Part shown: positions 11,878 through 21,097 of the stretch, in pieces | Layout of the letters: every line of letters begins with the position of its first letter | Position numbering within the stretch: position 1 is the first letter of the stretch | Assembly: GCA_013176395.1 (NCBI GenBank) | Contig: JABMLP010000019.1 | Span: forward strand, 62,001-126,000 | Source: Venturia oleaginea | Lineage: Eukaryota > Ascomycota > Dothideomycetes > Venturiales > Venturiaceae | Direction: 5' to 3' | DNA length: 64,000 bases | Notes under the pieces: model-generated | What the model was told of the DNA's origin: nothing | The model's input: only the letters and a program-made list of their open reading frames with translations | Database searches by the model: none | Program-made: the position numbers and the translations under genes

Positions 11878-12080
11878 GTGTGCTATGGAATGTTCTAGTA
11901 GAAGACAATTGCATCCATCAAGGCCTCTATCAAAAAATGGACTCGATGATGCTCATGTCCTAGTATGGCTAGTGCAGGCGCCAAAAATAGTTTGAAGACT
12001 CCCCTCCTTTTCGCACACCACCTTAACAGACAGGCGGACACTGAGCACCGACATCAATCTTCCACGCTGTCTAAGATCAT

Positions 12081-12144
12081 TCACTGTGGACGAGAGATCA
12101 TCTCACTGTGGACAAGAGATTATCTCACTTTAGACAAGAGATCC
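12081..12144. repeat. three tandem 22-bp units
   Basis: TCACTGTGGACGAGAGATCA... repeats at 12081, 12103 and 12125 with a few substitutions, in the upstream flank of PDX3. Too short and diverged to be a known element. Confidence 0.8.
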
Positions 12145-12454
12145 AAGAGGCTCAGCTGGGGGAACACAGAGCGAACCGGGCCCGAGGCTTAAGAAAATAT
12201 GCGGCCGCCATCGTGCTCGCCATTGGGTACGTGAAAGAACAATATCGGTCGTTTACGAGGTTTCTCTATCCCTTGAAGCTGCCCGGATATCAGGTTGATT
12301 AATAGCCATTATCTAATCGATGAATCGACTTTCTCATTGAGCGGGAAGTCCATGCGAGAAACATGCCCAAAATTTCCATTCGAAGGAAAAAGTCTGTCCC
12401 TAGGATAGCCTATGGTAGTATCCGACAAGCTCGCTCTTCCAGACCCACGATCAT

Positions 12455-12771
12455 TTATGCTGGAAGAATTGCAAGTTCTGGCTCGTTCAGCCAAGTGATA
12501 ATATCGACGAAACGCCCAAACCACTCAGGCTTGAGAAGCAAACCATGCCCAGCGTCAAGGATCCTTGTCTGCTAAGTTTCGTATTGGCAGCCTTGTGCCT
12601 CTCGTGGTCTGACTTTTGAGGGATAATCCCGCTCTCCCTAAAGACGGCAATCTGCCCATGCATGTCAGCAATCGCGACATCTCTTAAAGCAGTCGATACT
12701 CCGCGCGTTTCCTTGACGCTTGCACAGCGAGGCTTCCAACGACAAATTTGTAATATGGCCTTAGATCTCAT
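12455..12771 (-). pseudogene. C-terminal remnant of an alpha/beta hydrolase
   Basis: The minus-strand frame ending at 12455 reads ILDAGHGLLLKPEWFGRF and then DIITWLNEPEL, the usual C-terminal block with the catalytic His (AGHG) of alpha/beta hydrolases. The upstream stretch (HGQIAVFRESGIIPQ, then SDHERHKAANTKL) fits the preceding strand and helix but lies in another frame, so there is a frameshift near 12560. No nucleophile elbow (GxSxG) and no start are visible upstream. Inferred to be a dead 3' fragment of about 100 codons. Confidence 0.5.
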
Positions 12772-13005
12772 TACTAGTCATTGTGATTTCCCTAGTGCCC
12801 TCTTCGGTGCTCTGTTAATGCCGATGGTCAGGTTCGAAGTAACAGCAGGCCCTATAAAATTTCATATCTGCGCTCGACACGAATTTTTTGGCTATTTGGA
12901 CACTCGTTTGCGTCGCTGTTCGTTAACCATCAGTTTAGGCCCTTGCGGTCCCCTACGTGCTTTTCTTTCTTCGAGCTGTCCCATACACCATCTCTACCTA
13001 CCGCG

Positions 13006-15040
13006 ATGATTTCTTCCCGAGCGGTTTTGGTGGCGCTTTCAATAGCTCGAACATTCGTTCGTGCCGATTTACATCACGTTTTCGTTCCATCTTTCACGTC
13101 GCCCCATTTATATTCCCTCGAGTTCGACGATGCAAACAGTACCATCGCGCAAGCTAGGCATATTGTGGGCCACGACGGGCACCCGTGGATATCCTTCAGC
13201 TACGACAAGGCGTCTTTGTACGCAGGAGAGACGAAAGGTTTTGCTTCATATACAGTGGACAACTCGACATCATTGTCTTACAAGAAGAGCATTCCGCTTC
13301 CTGGGCAGTGTAGTCAGAAGCTAGCAGGATTTGGTGCTACATACATAACCTCGCTACAAAGGGCTCCATTTACAGTCTATGGCGCACCATTTGGAGCCTG
13401 CCTTAGTGCGATGAGCGTTGAGCCCGATGGAACATTAATGGATGTTGTTCAGAATGTCACGCTGGAATCTACAAGTGGCATCCATGGATTGGCAGTTGGG
13501 GCGGATGCAGAGTTTGTCTTCAGTGCAGATGTTTCAGCGAACGGCATTTGGGTACACAAGGTCAATCGAGAAACTGGCGCGCTCACCATGGTGTCATTCA
13601 CACCTGCTCCTTTCGCAGATGCGGGCCCTCGACATTTGATCGCTCATCCCTCCGGTCGCTTCTTGTACGTGGTCATGGAGGCAAAGAACGAGGTCAGGGT
13701 CTATGCCATCAACTTTGGTCAGAGAAGTAGTCAAGTCAAGATCACAGATACGGGACTTTCATACTCTTTGATTCCGCCAGGCGCAGACCCTGCCGATTAC
13801 CAAGCCAACGAGGTCATTCTCTCTGCCGAGGGTAACATTCTTTTCGCAAGCACCAAATATCGTGCCCTTCGCCCCCAACCACGGGCTGCACAAGCCGCAT
13901 CCAAGGGACCTTTCACCAACGAGCATGTTTACCCCCGTAAGTCCAGGAGGAACCCAACTATGCGGAAGCGCGCGCCAAAAGTTGGGTATGTCACTGCTAT
14001 CCTTCTCGTTCCCCAGAACGAGGATTCGAACCCTAATTTCCCTCAAGGCGCTGGGTTCCCGCTTCGTCAATTGTTTCAATCAAAGACGACGACAAGTGGT
14101 GGCATGAGTAATGCTGTGAGCCCTGCACCATGGGACAGAAATTACTTCACCATTTCCGATACCGAAATTGGCCAGGTCGAGGTGACTTCAACACGCTCCA
14201 CGCTACTCGTCGATGCTAACCAAATCGTCTAGGTATGGAAAATCGAAGGCATGAGCGAAGAATCAACTTTCTACACCGGACCTGTTGGCCAGAATGCGGC
14301 AACTCACGAAAAGGGTGGCTGGGAGAATGGCATGTGGGTCGAGAATCCCAAGGTCATTGGACAGCCAGCTCCTGCCCCTGCTCCGTCCGTCGTCCCTCCA
14401 CAAACATTTCCTCCACCTCAACCACAGCCACCACCTACCAATCCCTGGACCCCACAATCCGGCGGTAATGGACCACCATGGGACCAGGTATGTTCATAAT
14501 CATCTGAATACATAGTATAATCAAGGCACGCTAACGTACTTCGAGACCGGCAGCGGGAACCCCTGGGGCGCAAACTCGCAACCATGGACGACGCCACAAC
14601 AAGGCGGACAACAAGGCGGACCAGGCTGGGGCGGCTACAACGGCTACAAACCTGGTTCCGGCTCCAGAGGCCAAGACGACGAGGACGATGAGAAGAAGAA
14701 GAAGAATAGACCGGTTGAGTCTACGAAACCGCCGACGGATGAATCAGCCGAGGACGAAGACGAGGAGAGGAGAAGGAAGGGAAAGGGGAAACCGGGACTT
14801 ATTAGACTTTTAAGGAGACAGGTTTCTGTCGCGCCTCCTGCTGTTGTTCCGGCGCCGGCGCCGGCACCTGTTGTTCCGGTTGTGACGGCGAGGGTTGTGG
14901 CGACTTGGAAGGCGCCCAAGGGGAATAAATTGAGGGTTAGGACGTCATTGAGGGACGGGGGGTTGTTGGAACGGAGGCAGAGTAATGGTACTGTTCCGGC
15001 TGTTGGGGGTTGTTGTGGTAATGCTTTGTGGTGGGATTAG
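13006..15040 (+). CDS. secreted lactonase-like (carboxy-muconate cyclase-type) beta-propeller with long C-terminal tail
   Basis: Exons 13006..14181, 14233..14487 and 14546..15040 give 641 residues. Introns are 51 nt (GTGACT...TCTAG, branch GCTAACC) and 58 nt (GTATGT...TCGAG, branch GCTAACG). Residues 1–20 form a signal peptide (MISSRAVLVALSIARTFVRA). Residues 21–400 match the fungal lactonase/carboxy-cis,cis-muconate cyclase propeller family: PFGACLSAMSV, SGIHGLAV, ADAGPRHLIAHPSGRFLYVV, ANEVILS. The rest is unusual: a Pro/Gln-rich linker, Gly-rich PGWGGYNGY, a mixed acidic/Lys stretch, dibasic LLRRQ and ERRQ sites that suit Kex2-type cleavage, and an end rich in Cys and Trp. The enzymatic substrate cannot be told. 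The start is the ATG next to the signal peptide; the upstream frame has no ATG. Confidence 0.85.
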
Positions 15041-16455
15041 CGGATAACAGGGTAAAGATGAATGAAGGGGTGGTTGTACGATACACGGGCTTACGATCAT
15101 ATGGAATTGCTTTTGCATGTATAAATTATTAGGAATTTCTTTGTAATTAGGATGTGGCGGTTTGGTATCATTCTCTCAATTACAACAATTTATTTCTTCT
15201 TCGCGTTGAAGTCATGACGAGCGGTTTAATGTTGTCCGCCACCTCTTTTACCCAAGGAACAAACCGGGCTCGACACACTCCTTCTCTCCATTCTTTTCCA
15301 CGCTTTTGGCACTCCCTGTTCTATCCTCATCTCCCCTTCTTGTACCCTTCTTCCCCTACACTCCTTCAACTTCTTCAGCCATCTTTACCATCTCCACCTC
15401 AAACTCAGCATCAGACACACTAACTGTTTTCGTCCTCAACCAATCTGCCCAGCCTTCATATGATTCCTTCGTGTCGTCGAAGTTGTCGGCTCCCGAATTT
15501 GCCTTCGGGTCGGTGGCTTTGGTGTGTCCAGTCTATTCATCAATCAGATCTGGCGACAGAGTATTTAGTGAAAGGGGTTCGTACTCTTCCACTCTCCTCA
15601 TTGACCTGTCGTTTGATCGAGGGAGTGATAGATGGATATACCTGTCTATCCCCGGCTTTGAAGATGAAGGGTTGGGTTTTGGGAGGTGGCATTGTGAAAG
15701 AAAAGGGGGAGGGGTTCATCATTGGCTGGTTTTTTCGTTTTGCGAGGGTTTCTTCTTCTGTTGGCTTTTTGTCGAAGAGGTTTTTGGTGGAGGGTGCTGT
15801 GAGAAGATGGGGAAGACGATTAAATAGAGTTTGAGGAAGCCGTTTGAATTTTGGAACGTATAAACGGTTGTATCTCGCGGAGACGACGTATTGTCTCTAG
15901 CTTCTTGCATTTTACCACTGCTGCGTGTATCCAAATTTTGAAGGTGTGGTGTTTGTGTAGTGATATATATTCGTCCAGACAACGATCAGACCTGAGAGGC
16001 GGAACCAGTGGTTTTGATTGAAATTGCTAGAATAAGCGTTACCTATCATAATTCACGCACGTTGACCCAGCGGCCTCGATCATAACCGACGATTTCAACA
16101 GTCATGCCTACCAACATACCCCGTCCTTTTTAGCCTTCCTATTAATCTCAAGAACTTCCAGCTCCAACTTAAGCCTGCTAAAGTCAAGAAGAATAGGAGA
16201 TGTTCACTTGGGTTCGAATCCAAGTAGCAAAAGCTAGCAGATACAATCTAGCCTCTAAGTTTCTAGCTATCCTGTTTCATAAACTGTCAAAAACATACAA
16301 ATCATCGATATAGCCTCCAGGACTAAGGAAATCTAGACAAACCCGGAGTATTCGAGTCACACTCCATATCATTCCCAGGAGCCTCGAGCAACTCGGGTGA
16401 TGTGGAAGGAGCTTCCGAAGATCTGGATATACCATGGTCTTCCTGACCACCAAGC
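15041..16455. other. intergenic, no supported gene
   Basis: Two overlapping plus-strand ORFs at 15306..15834 are Ser/Phe-rich with no motif and compete with an antisense ORF; neither is convincing. The GGTTCGAATCC near 16210 looks like a tRNA B box but has no acceptor or anticodon arms. Confidence 0.5.
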
Positions 16456-16669
16456 TCAGCCCAGCTGTTTGGAGTTGCCTTCCATACCCCGGTGGACGCC
16501 AACACCGCGGGCCATGCTGGATGCCTGAAGGATCTTGGGGTATTGTCGAAATGGGCTTCTAGATCTAAAGAGCCGTCTCCTCGGCACTGTTTCCAAATCT
16601 GCCCACTGATGCAGCGTATCAATTTCTTTTGCGAGGTTCTGAAATGGTCCGTTGTACATGGCGTGATAG
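16456..16669 (-). pseudogene. 3' part of a gene split by the MULE insertion
   Basis: This frame (YHAMYNGPFQNLAKEIDTLH, then QWADLETV) is open from the left target-site duplication down to a stop at 16456. Joined across the transposon to the right-hand part (18846..19087), it continues an exon in frame. Product not recognised. Confidence 0.55.
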
Positions 16670-16679
16670 ACCGAGATAC

Positions 16680-16758
16680 CGGTTAATTGCCGTATGAACA
16701 CATAGATCAAAAAATCTAGCCAACACATACATCCAATTGCTAGGACATACATTGAAAA
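16680..16758 (+). repeat. MULE left terminal inverted repeat
   Basis: 79 bp, matching the right end in reverse complement except for G/C at the 26th position and G/A at the 64th. Confidence 0.9.
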
Positions 16759-16899
16759 AAATTGCTGATACATACATTGCTCTAATTGGTCAATTTCGTG
16801 CATCTTTCGCGAACACGCGTACGTGACTCTAAATTTTGTTTACCACATTTTGATATCTACATTTTTTACTTAATACAACTCAACACTACGCACTCAATT

Positions 16900-18470
16900 A
16901 TGCCTCGCACATCGTCATTCGAAAGCCCTGGGCCTGAAGATAGGCCTCCCTATCCATCCCTCACCATTGGTATGCAATTTGACTCCCTGGAAGACGGCGC
17001 AAATGCAGTCACAGATGCGATTATTGAAGCCCACGAATCTTTCAAAGTGTTGAATGGAAACGGCAAATTTTGGGCAGCAGAATGTCGACAAAAGATAGCT
17101 GAGACTTGTGGTTTTAAGGTATTATTCAGTCTCTCAATTCAGCCCTTTGCTAATACCTTAAAGGCGCGCATTGCCTTCATTGGCGACGACCCTCGACCAA
17201 CTTTACGCATTTTCATACATCATACCTGTCCAGTCTCTACTCATTATGGTTGGCGACGTCCTCATAGTGTTGCATACCAAAAGCGCTTGAATGGAGACCT
17301 TATCGCCAACGATAAAACCACTAAGCCAAAAGCCGTAAAGAGTAATGCTCGTATGAAGGCTGGCATCACTCTCTCGTACAGCCAAGCCCATCGCACAAAG
17401 GCGGCTATTTTACGAGACCTTGACGGAGACTCAAACATACAATTTCAGTTGATCAAACCAATGTTATCGTATCTTCGACAACGCGGCAATCTACTCGAAG
17501 GCAGCGGCTTCACTAACGACATCTACCAAACAATTATAGAAGCCGGAACATACAATGGAGCCTTCTACAGATTCAAGAGAGCAGAGAATAATGTCTTCCT
17601 CGCCGCCGCAGTGCTACCAACGGTAGCCCTTGTGAGGCTTCATGAGTCTCCCGGCGCTTCAGGCTGGGTTGTAGACCTTGATAAAGGAGTCTGCGATTGC
17701 CTAGAATGGCAGGACCATCGTCTACCATGTGCTCACGTTTTTGCGGCCATTCTAGCTCTCAAATACGACCTCAAAATTGTGTATACTGACGGCAATTCTA
17801 CTATTTACGAGCGCAGTCAATACCGCAAAGCCTACAGCGGCTCACTACGCCCAGTTTTGATCAAGAATCTCATTCCAGATGGTCAAACTCTCCCTAGTGA
17901 GCCAAATCGTAAGCCAGGACGTCCGAAGCATCTTCGTATGCGCAAGCATAATGTGAATAGCCGTATTCGAAAGGACTCTCAACGCAAAGGAGCCACGGCC
18001 GCTGAACGATCAACCCAGGGTAAAAAATCATCAAAAGCAGCGTCTAAAACCGCTACCAAAGGCCGCCGGAAGCGTAATGAAACCATCGAAATCTCAGACG
18101 AGTCTTCATCATCTAGCGACTCGGAATCTGACGAAGAAGCGGCGGTATTTGATCACGATCTTGAAGCCGAAATGGATGCTACTTACGATGAGATTATATC
18201 TTCTCGTCAGGCCCAAAACACCGAGATTTCTGAAGATGAGGCCGCCTTTGACGATGCTGACGATGCTCTTGAAGAGCTCCTACAGATTAAGGCTACTCAG
18301 GTTAGTCAGAAAGAGCCATTACCACCAAAAGTTACCAAGAAGCGCTCTCGCAATACAGCAGAACTCAGACTTTAATACTACAGGCTTCCAACAAACGCCC
18401 AAAACGTTCACAAGGCAATTGCCGTCACTGCGGCTCTCCAAATTACTCAGGAGCTGCTTGTACAAGGTGA
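16900..18470 (+). CDS. core-less MULE transposase derivative (FAR1-like N-terminus, SWIM zinc finger, zinc knuckle)
   Basis: Exons 16900..17118, 17164..18300 and 18384..18470 give 480 residues. The introns are 45 nt (GTATTA, branch GCTAATA, TTAAAG) and 83 nt (CAG|GTTAGT...CTACAG). The first is in frame and could be retained. Residues about 20–150 resemble the FAR1/WRKY-GCM1-type DNA-binding region of MULE transposases, with Cys and His spaced around HTCPVSTHYGWRRPHSVAY. A SWIM finger follows, CDC...PCAH (C-x-C-x8-C-x-H). Between them only about 100 residues remain where MULEs carry the DDE/RNase H-like domain, so catalysis is absent. The tail is basic, then Ser/Asp/Glu-rich, and ends in a zinc knuckle CRHCGSPNYSGAAC, in which the expected His is Tyr (CAC to TAC). 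It could act as a DNA-binding repressor or be a passive passenger. Confidence 0.85.
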
Positions 18471-18513
18471 GGGAAGTAGATAGGAAGAGCGGAGTTGACG
18501 GGGGTTGTAATAG

Positions 18514-18540
18514 AGGGAGGGAGGGAGGGAGGGAGGGAGG
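18514..18540. repeat. GGGA tetranucleotide run in the MULE
   Basis: About six GGGA units just 3' of the MULE coding region. The G-run spacing would allow a G-quadruplex on the plus strand. Confidence 0.85.
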
Positions 18541-18766
18541 TTGGGAGGTTGTTGGAGTAGTTTAATAAATACGATATTAGCTGACTCTGAATTGCTCAAA
18601 AATGCAATAAAAGCCTTCTATATACATACTATTTACATGCGGTATAGCGCGTATACTTACTGCGACTGCGACGTTGTCGCCATCAAAAGGTGGGTCAAAT
18701 TCATAGACAAAATTTATTGCTAATAAATACATTTACAGTCTAGAATGTATGCGAATGTATGCGCAG

Positions 18767-18845
18767 TTTTCAATGTATGTCTTAGCAATTGGATGTATGT
18801 GTTGGCTAGATTTTTTGATGTATGTGTTCATACGGCAATTAACCG
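18767..18845 (-). repeat. MULE right terminal inverted repeat
   Basis: Reverse complement of the left end. It is followed directly by the second ACCGAGATAC target copy. Confidence 0.9.
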
Positions 18846-19087
18846 ACCGAGATACTGTCTAATGGGGCAGTATATTATCGTGATTCCAGCTATTTGTCTC
18901 GTTCCTACCGTCTCGACTATTCCCCCCAAGCATCACCTTGAAGACCCGCTCTTTCCTCGCCAAAACCCTCAATTGCGTTTCAAATGCCCTCGACCTCTCA
19001 ACAAGTCCAAGGACTTCGTTGGTATCAGTACAAGCCACTTCATTCCTAGGAAGCGCCAGCTCATCACTGAGGGCCAGAGTAGGAAAG
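18846..19087 (-). pseudogene. 5' part of the gene split by the MULE insertion
   Basis: The exon 19087..18909 (…EVLGLVERSRAFETQLRVLA…) ends at a GTAGGA donor. A 50-nt intron (18908..18859, ending ATTAG) is followed by an exon starting ACAGTATCTCGGT, cut after 13 nt by the transposon. Splicing and removing the element plus one target copy gives an uninterrupted frame into VYHAMYNGPFQNLAKEIDTL at 16669. More 5' exons probably lie beyond 19087 but are not resolved. Family not recognised. Confidence 0.55.
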
Positions 19088-19432
19088 CTAAGTTTTCATT
19101 GAACACGAGTAAGGAGGAGTGGTTATTGTGCACTCGGCAATGGCATAGATGGTGAGTGTCGAATAATAAATGAAAGACGACTAATCGGACCTTCTATGCT
19201 ATTCACGTGCCACCGTGATGAGGTCGGACTTGAAGAGGTATAGTTCCGAAACACCGGGTCACAAACAACCCTGTTCTGAAGCGCGTCTCCATCTTGGTCT
19301 CCCCTGAACCGAAATGCCTATTCCTTGCTGACCACATCCCCATCAGCGCTGTGGCTGTTGGATTCCACCATTCCGTTTTCTTCCCTCTCTTCCGCCTGTC
19401 TGTCCATATCGTCTCGCATCTGTCTATACACA

Positions 19433-20754
19433 ATGGCAGCCTCAATACCGCCCAAGGCGAACATCATGCGGGTCAATTCAATTCTGGCAGAAAGCTCTCC
19501 TTCAAAGTACAACCCCACCACTCAAAATGCGCGCCCTCAATCGGACAAGCCAGCAACACCCACTGGTGTTGCGAGCTCGTCATTCACGCCTGTAAATGCA
19601 ACCCGACCAGTTCAGATCCAGCCTCTGCCATCGCCATATCAGACTCCTTATCAAGCTGTGACACAAGCGCCACTTCAAGCCATTCGGTCCATTCCAGCTA
19701 GTTCACCTATCCAAGCAATTACACCTGTTCAAACCGTTCCGGCTGTACAGTCTAGTCCTTCTACGCAACCAATTACACAGATACAACCAGCACCAGCACC
19801 GGTAGCGCAATCAAATCACCCAGCTCCCACGACAACAGCCATAATTCCAAGATCAGCCACGGATAGAAGGTACGCCCACGAACGCTACTACGACCAAAAA
19901 CGCGAACACGAAGCCGCCCAAAAAGCCGCCGGAATTGCCCCCAACCCCTTTCGCGAAATCGCATGGGACGACCTGGAAGACATGGAGCCGCATATGAGCC
20001 CCCAATCCGTACGAAATAAACTAGACGCCCTCTTCGACGTCGAGAAATATGGCAAAGGCAAATTCTGTGACGAGGCGGGAACGACGAATAAATCCTTGAA
20101 TACATTTATGAAAATGAGTGGATCGAATGGGAGAAAAACTAGTGCTTTCGACGCTGGCTGGAAATTCTTCAAACTAAGGCAATTGAGGGAGAACCACTCG
20201 AGAGAGACGGATAAGGCGCAGTCCAAGAAGAGGAAATGGACTAATGAGGAAGAAGGTGCCCCGGCTGCTAAAGCTATGAAGACTGCTGCTGGGAAGAGCG
20301 CTGCACAACCTCACGTAGATATATCGAATATTCATCTCCCAGGAGAAGAAACTGACAGCGTGGAAGTCTACGGTAGATTTCCCCTCCATTTCTTTGCCTT
20401 TCCCCTTCTAACCTTCATGTTTTAGATACATGCGACGACATCCGCGCAAAAATAACACCCTACCTCGCCCTCCCCTCCGTAACAGCCGCCTCCTTCCTCC
20501 GCTCCATCTGCGCGCAATACCACCTAAAACCCCGCTCCATCCAAGGCAAACAACTGACTGATTTCCGTAATAAAAGGGGTCCTGAGATGGGCAATACGAG
20601 TGCGGTTTTCTATGGCTCTTATGTGTTTTTTGAGAAGATCAGGATCAAAGAGGGGAAGGAGAAGAGCAGGAAGCGGTTAGAGAATGAGAGGGAGTATACC
20701 GGGGGAGGGGTGGATATAAAACATGCGGAGCGGGGTGGTGGATATCATTTTTAG
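19433..20754 (+). CDS. nuclear-type protein with two DUF7726-like domains
   Basis: Exons 19433..20372 and 20426..20754 (intron 53 nt, GTAGAT, branch TTCTAACC, TTTTAG) give 422 residues. The N-terminal half is Pro/Gln/Thr-rich and low complexity. At about residues 170–265 comes a domain with KFCDEAGTTNKSLNTFMKMS and then FDAGWKFFKLRQL. After a basic stretch (KAQSKKRKW, a likely nuclear signal), a second, diverged copy spans residues about 315–400 (SICAQYHLKPRSIQGKQLTD, GPEMGNTSAVFYGSYVFFEK). This pattern is known to me from fungal proteins annotated DUF7726, whose role is unknown; the helical repeat suggests nucleic-acid or protein binding. Start: the ATG in context CACAATGG. Confidence 0.75.
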
Positions 20755-20810
20755 ATTTTTGATAGACCATGGGTTTTCAAGCTGGTTGTTTGGGATGGTG
20801 TATTGTGTGT

Positions 20811-21097
20811 TCGAGGTTGACGAGGATATTTGCAACCTGCGATCGAGTGGCTTTTAAAAGCCAAGACGGCCGTAGATCTTGCAATACCTATATAGGATTC
20901 TTGATCAATTTTATGAGATTCTTATAAAATCTAGAGATTTTATGTAACAGAATAGGAAGTTTGTGGAGCGTAATCGACGGATCGACGGTAAATGACGTGT
21001 TTAATCAGCAAGATTTTTATACTACTACTACACTTGGCTATCTTAGCTCTCGGAAAACCACTCGATCGCAGGTTGCAAATGTCTTCGTTCACGTCGA
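20811..21097. repeat. 287-bp foldback with about 44-bp imperfect inverted arms
   Basis: Left arm 20811..20855 and right arm 21054..21097 share a perfect 22-bp core starting TTTGCAACCTGCGATCGAGT. The outer parts differ mainly by transitions. The interior is AT-rich. MITE-like in size; no clear target duplication. Confidence 0.65.

Larger units (their letters stand above)
16680..18845 (+). mobile_element. Mutator-like element (MULE) with 79-bp terminal inverted repeats and 10-bp target duplication
   Basis: Seen: the left end 16680..16758 and right end 18767..18845 are inverted repeats differing at two of 79 positions, starting CGGTTAATTGCCGTATGAAC. Both inner flanks are rich in ACATACAT. The direct repeat ACCGAGATAC flanks the element at 16670..16679 and 18846..18855, a 10-bp target duplication within the usual MULE range (8–11 bp). 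Length 2166 bp. It carries one spliced gene with FAR1-type and SWIM zinc-binding regions but no room for the DDE catalytic domain, so it is probably mobilised in trans by a full-length relative. Clean ends and intact TSD suggest a recent insertion. Confidence 0.9.

Noticed and set aside
15306..15834. Two overlapping plus-strand ORFs of 173 and 124 codons
   Set aside because: Low-complexity Ser/Phe/Gly composition, mutually exclusive frames, no motif or splice support.
16195..16235. tRNA-like GGTTCGAATCC box
   Set aside because: No matching acceptor stem or anticodon arm can be drawn, and the T-stem has mismatches.
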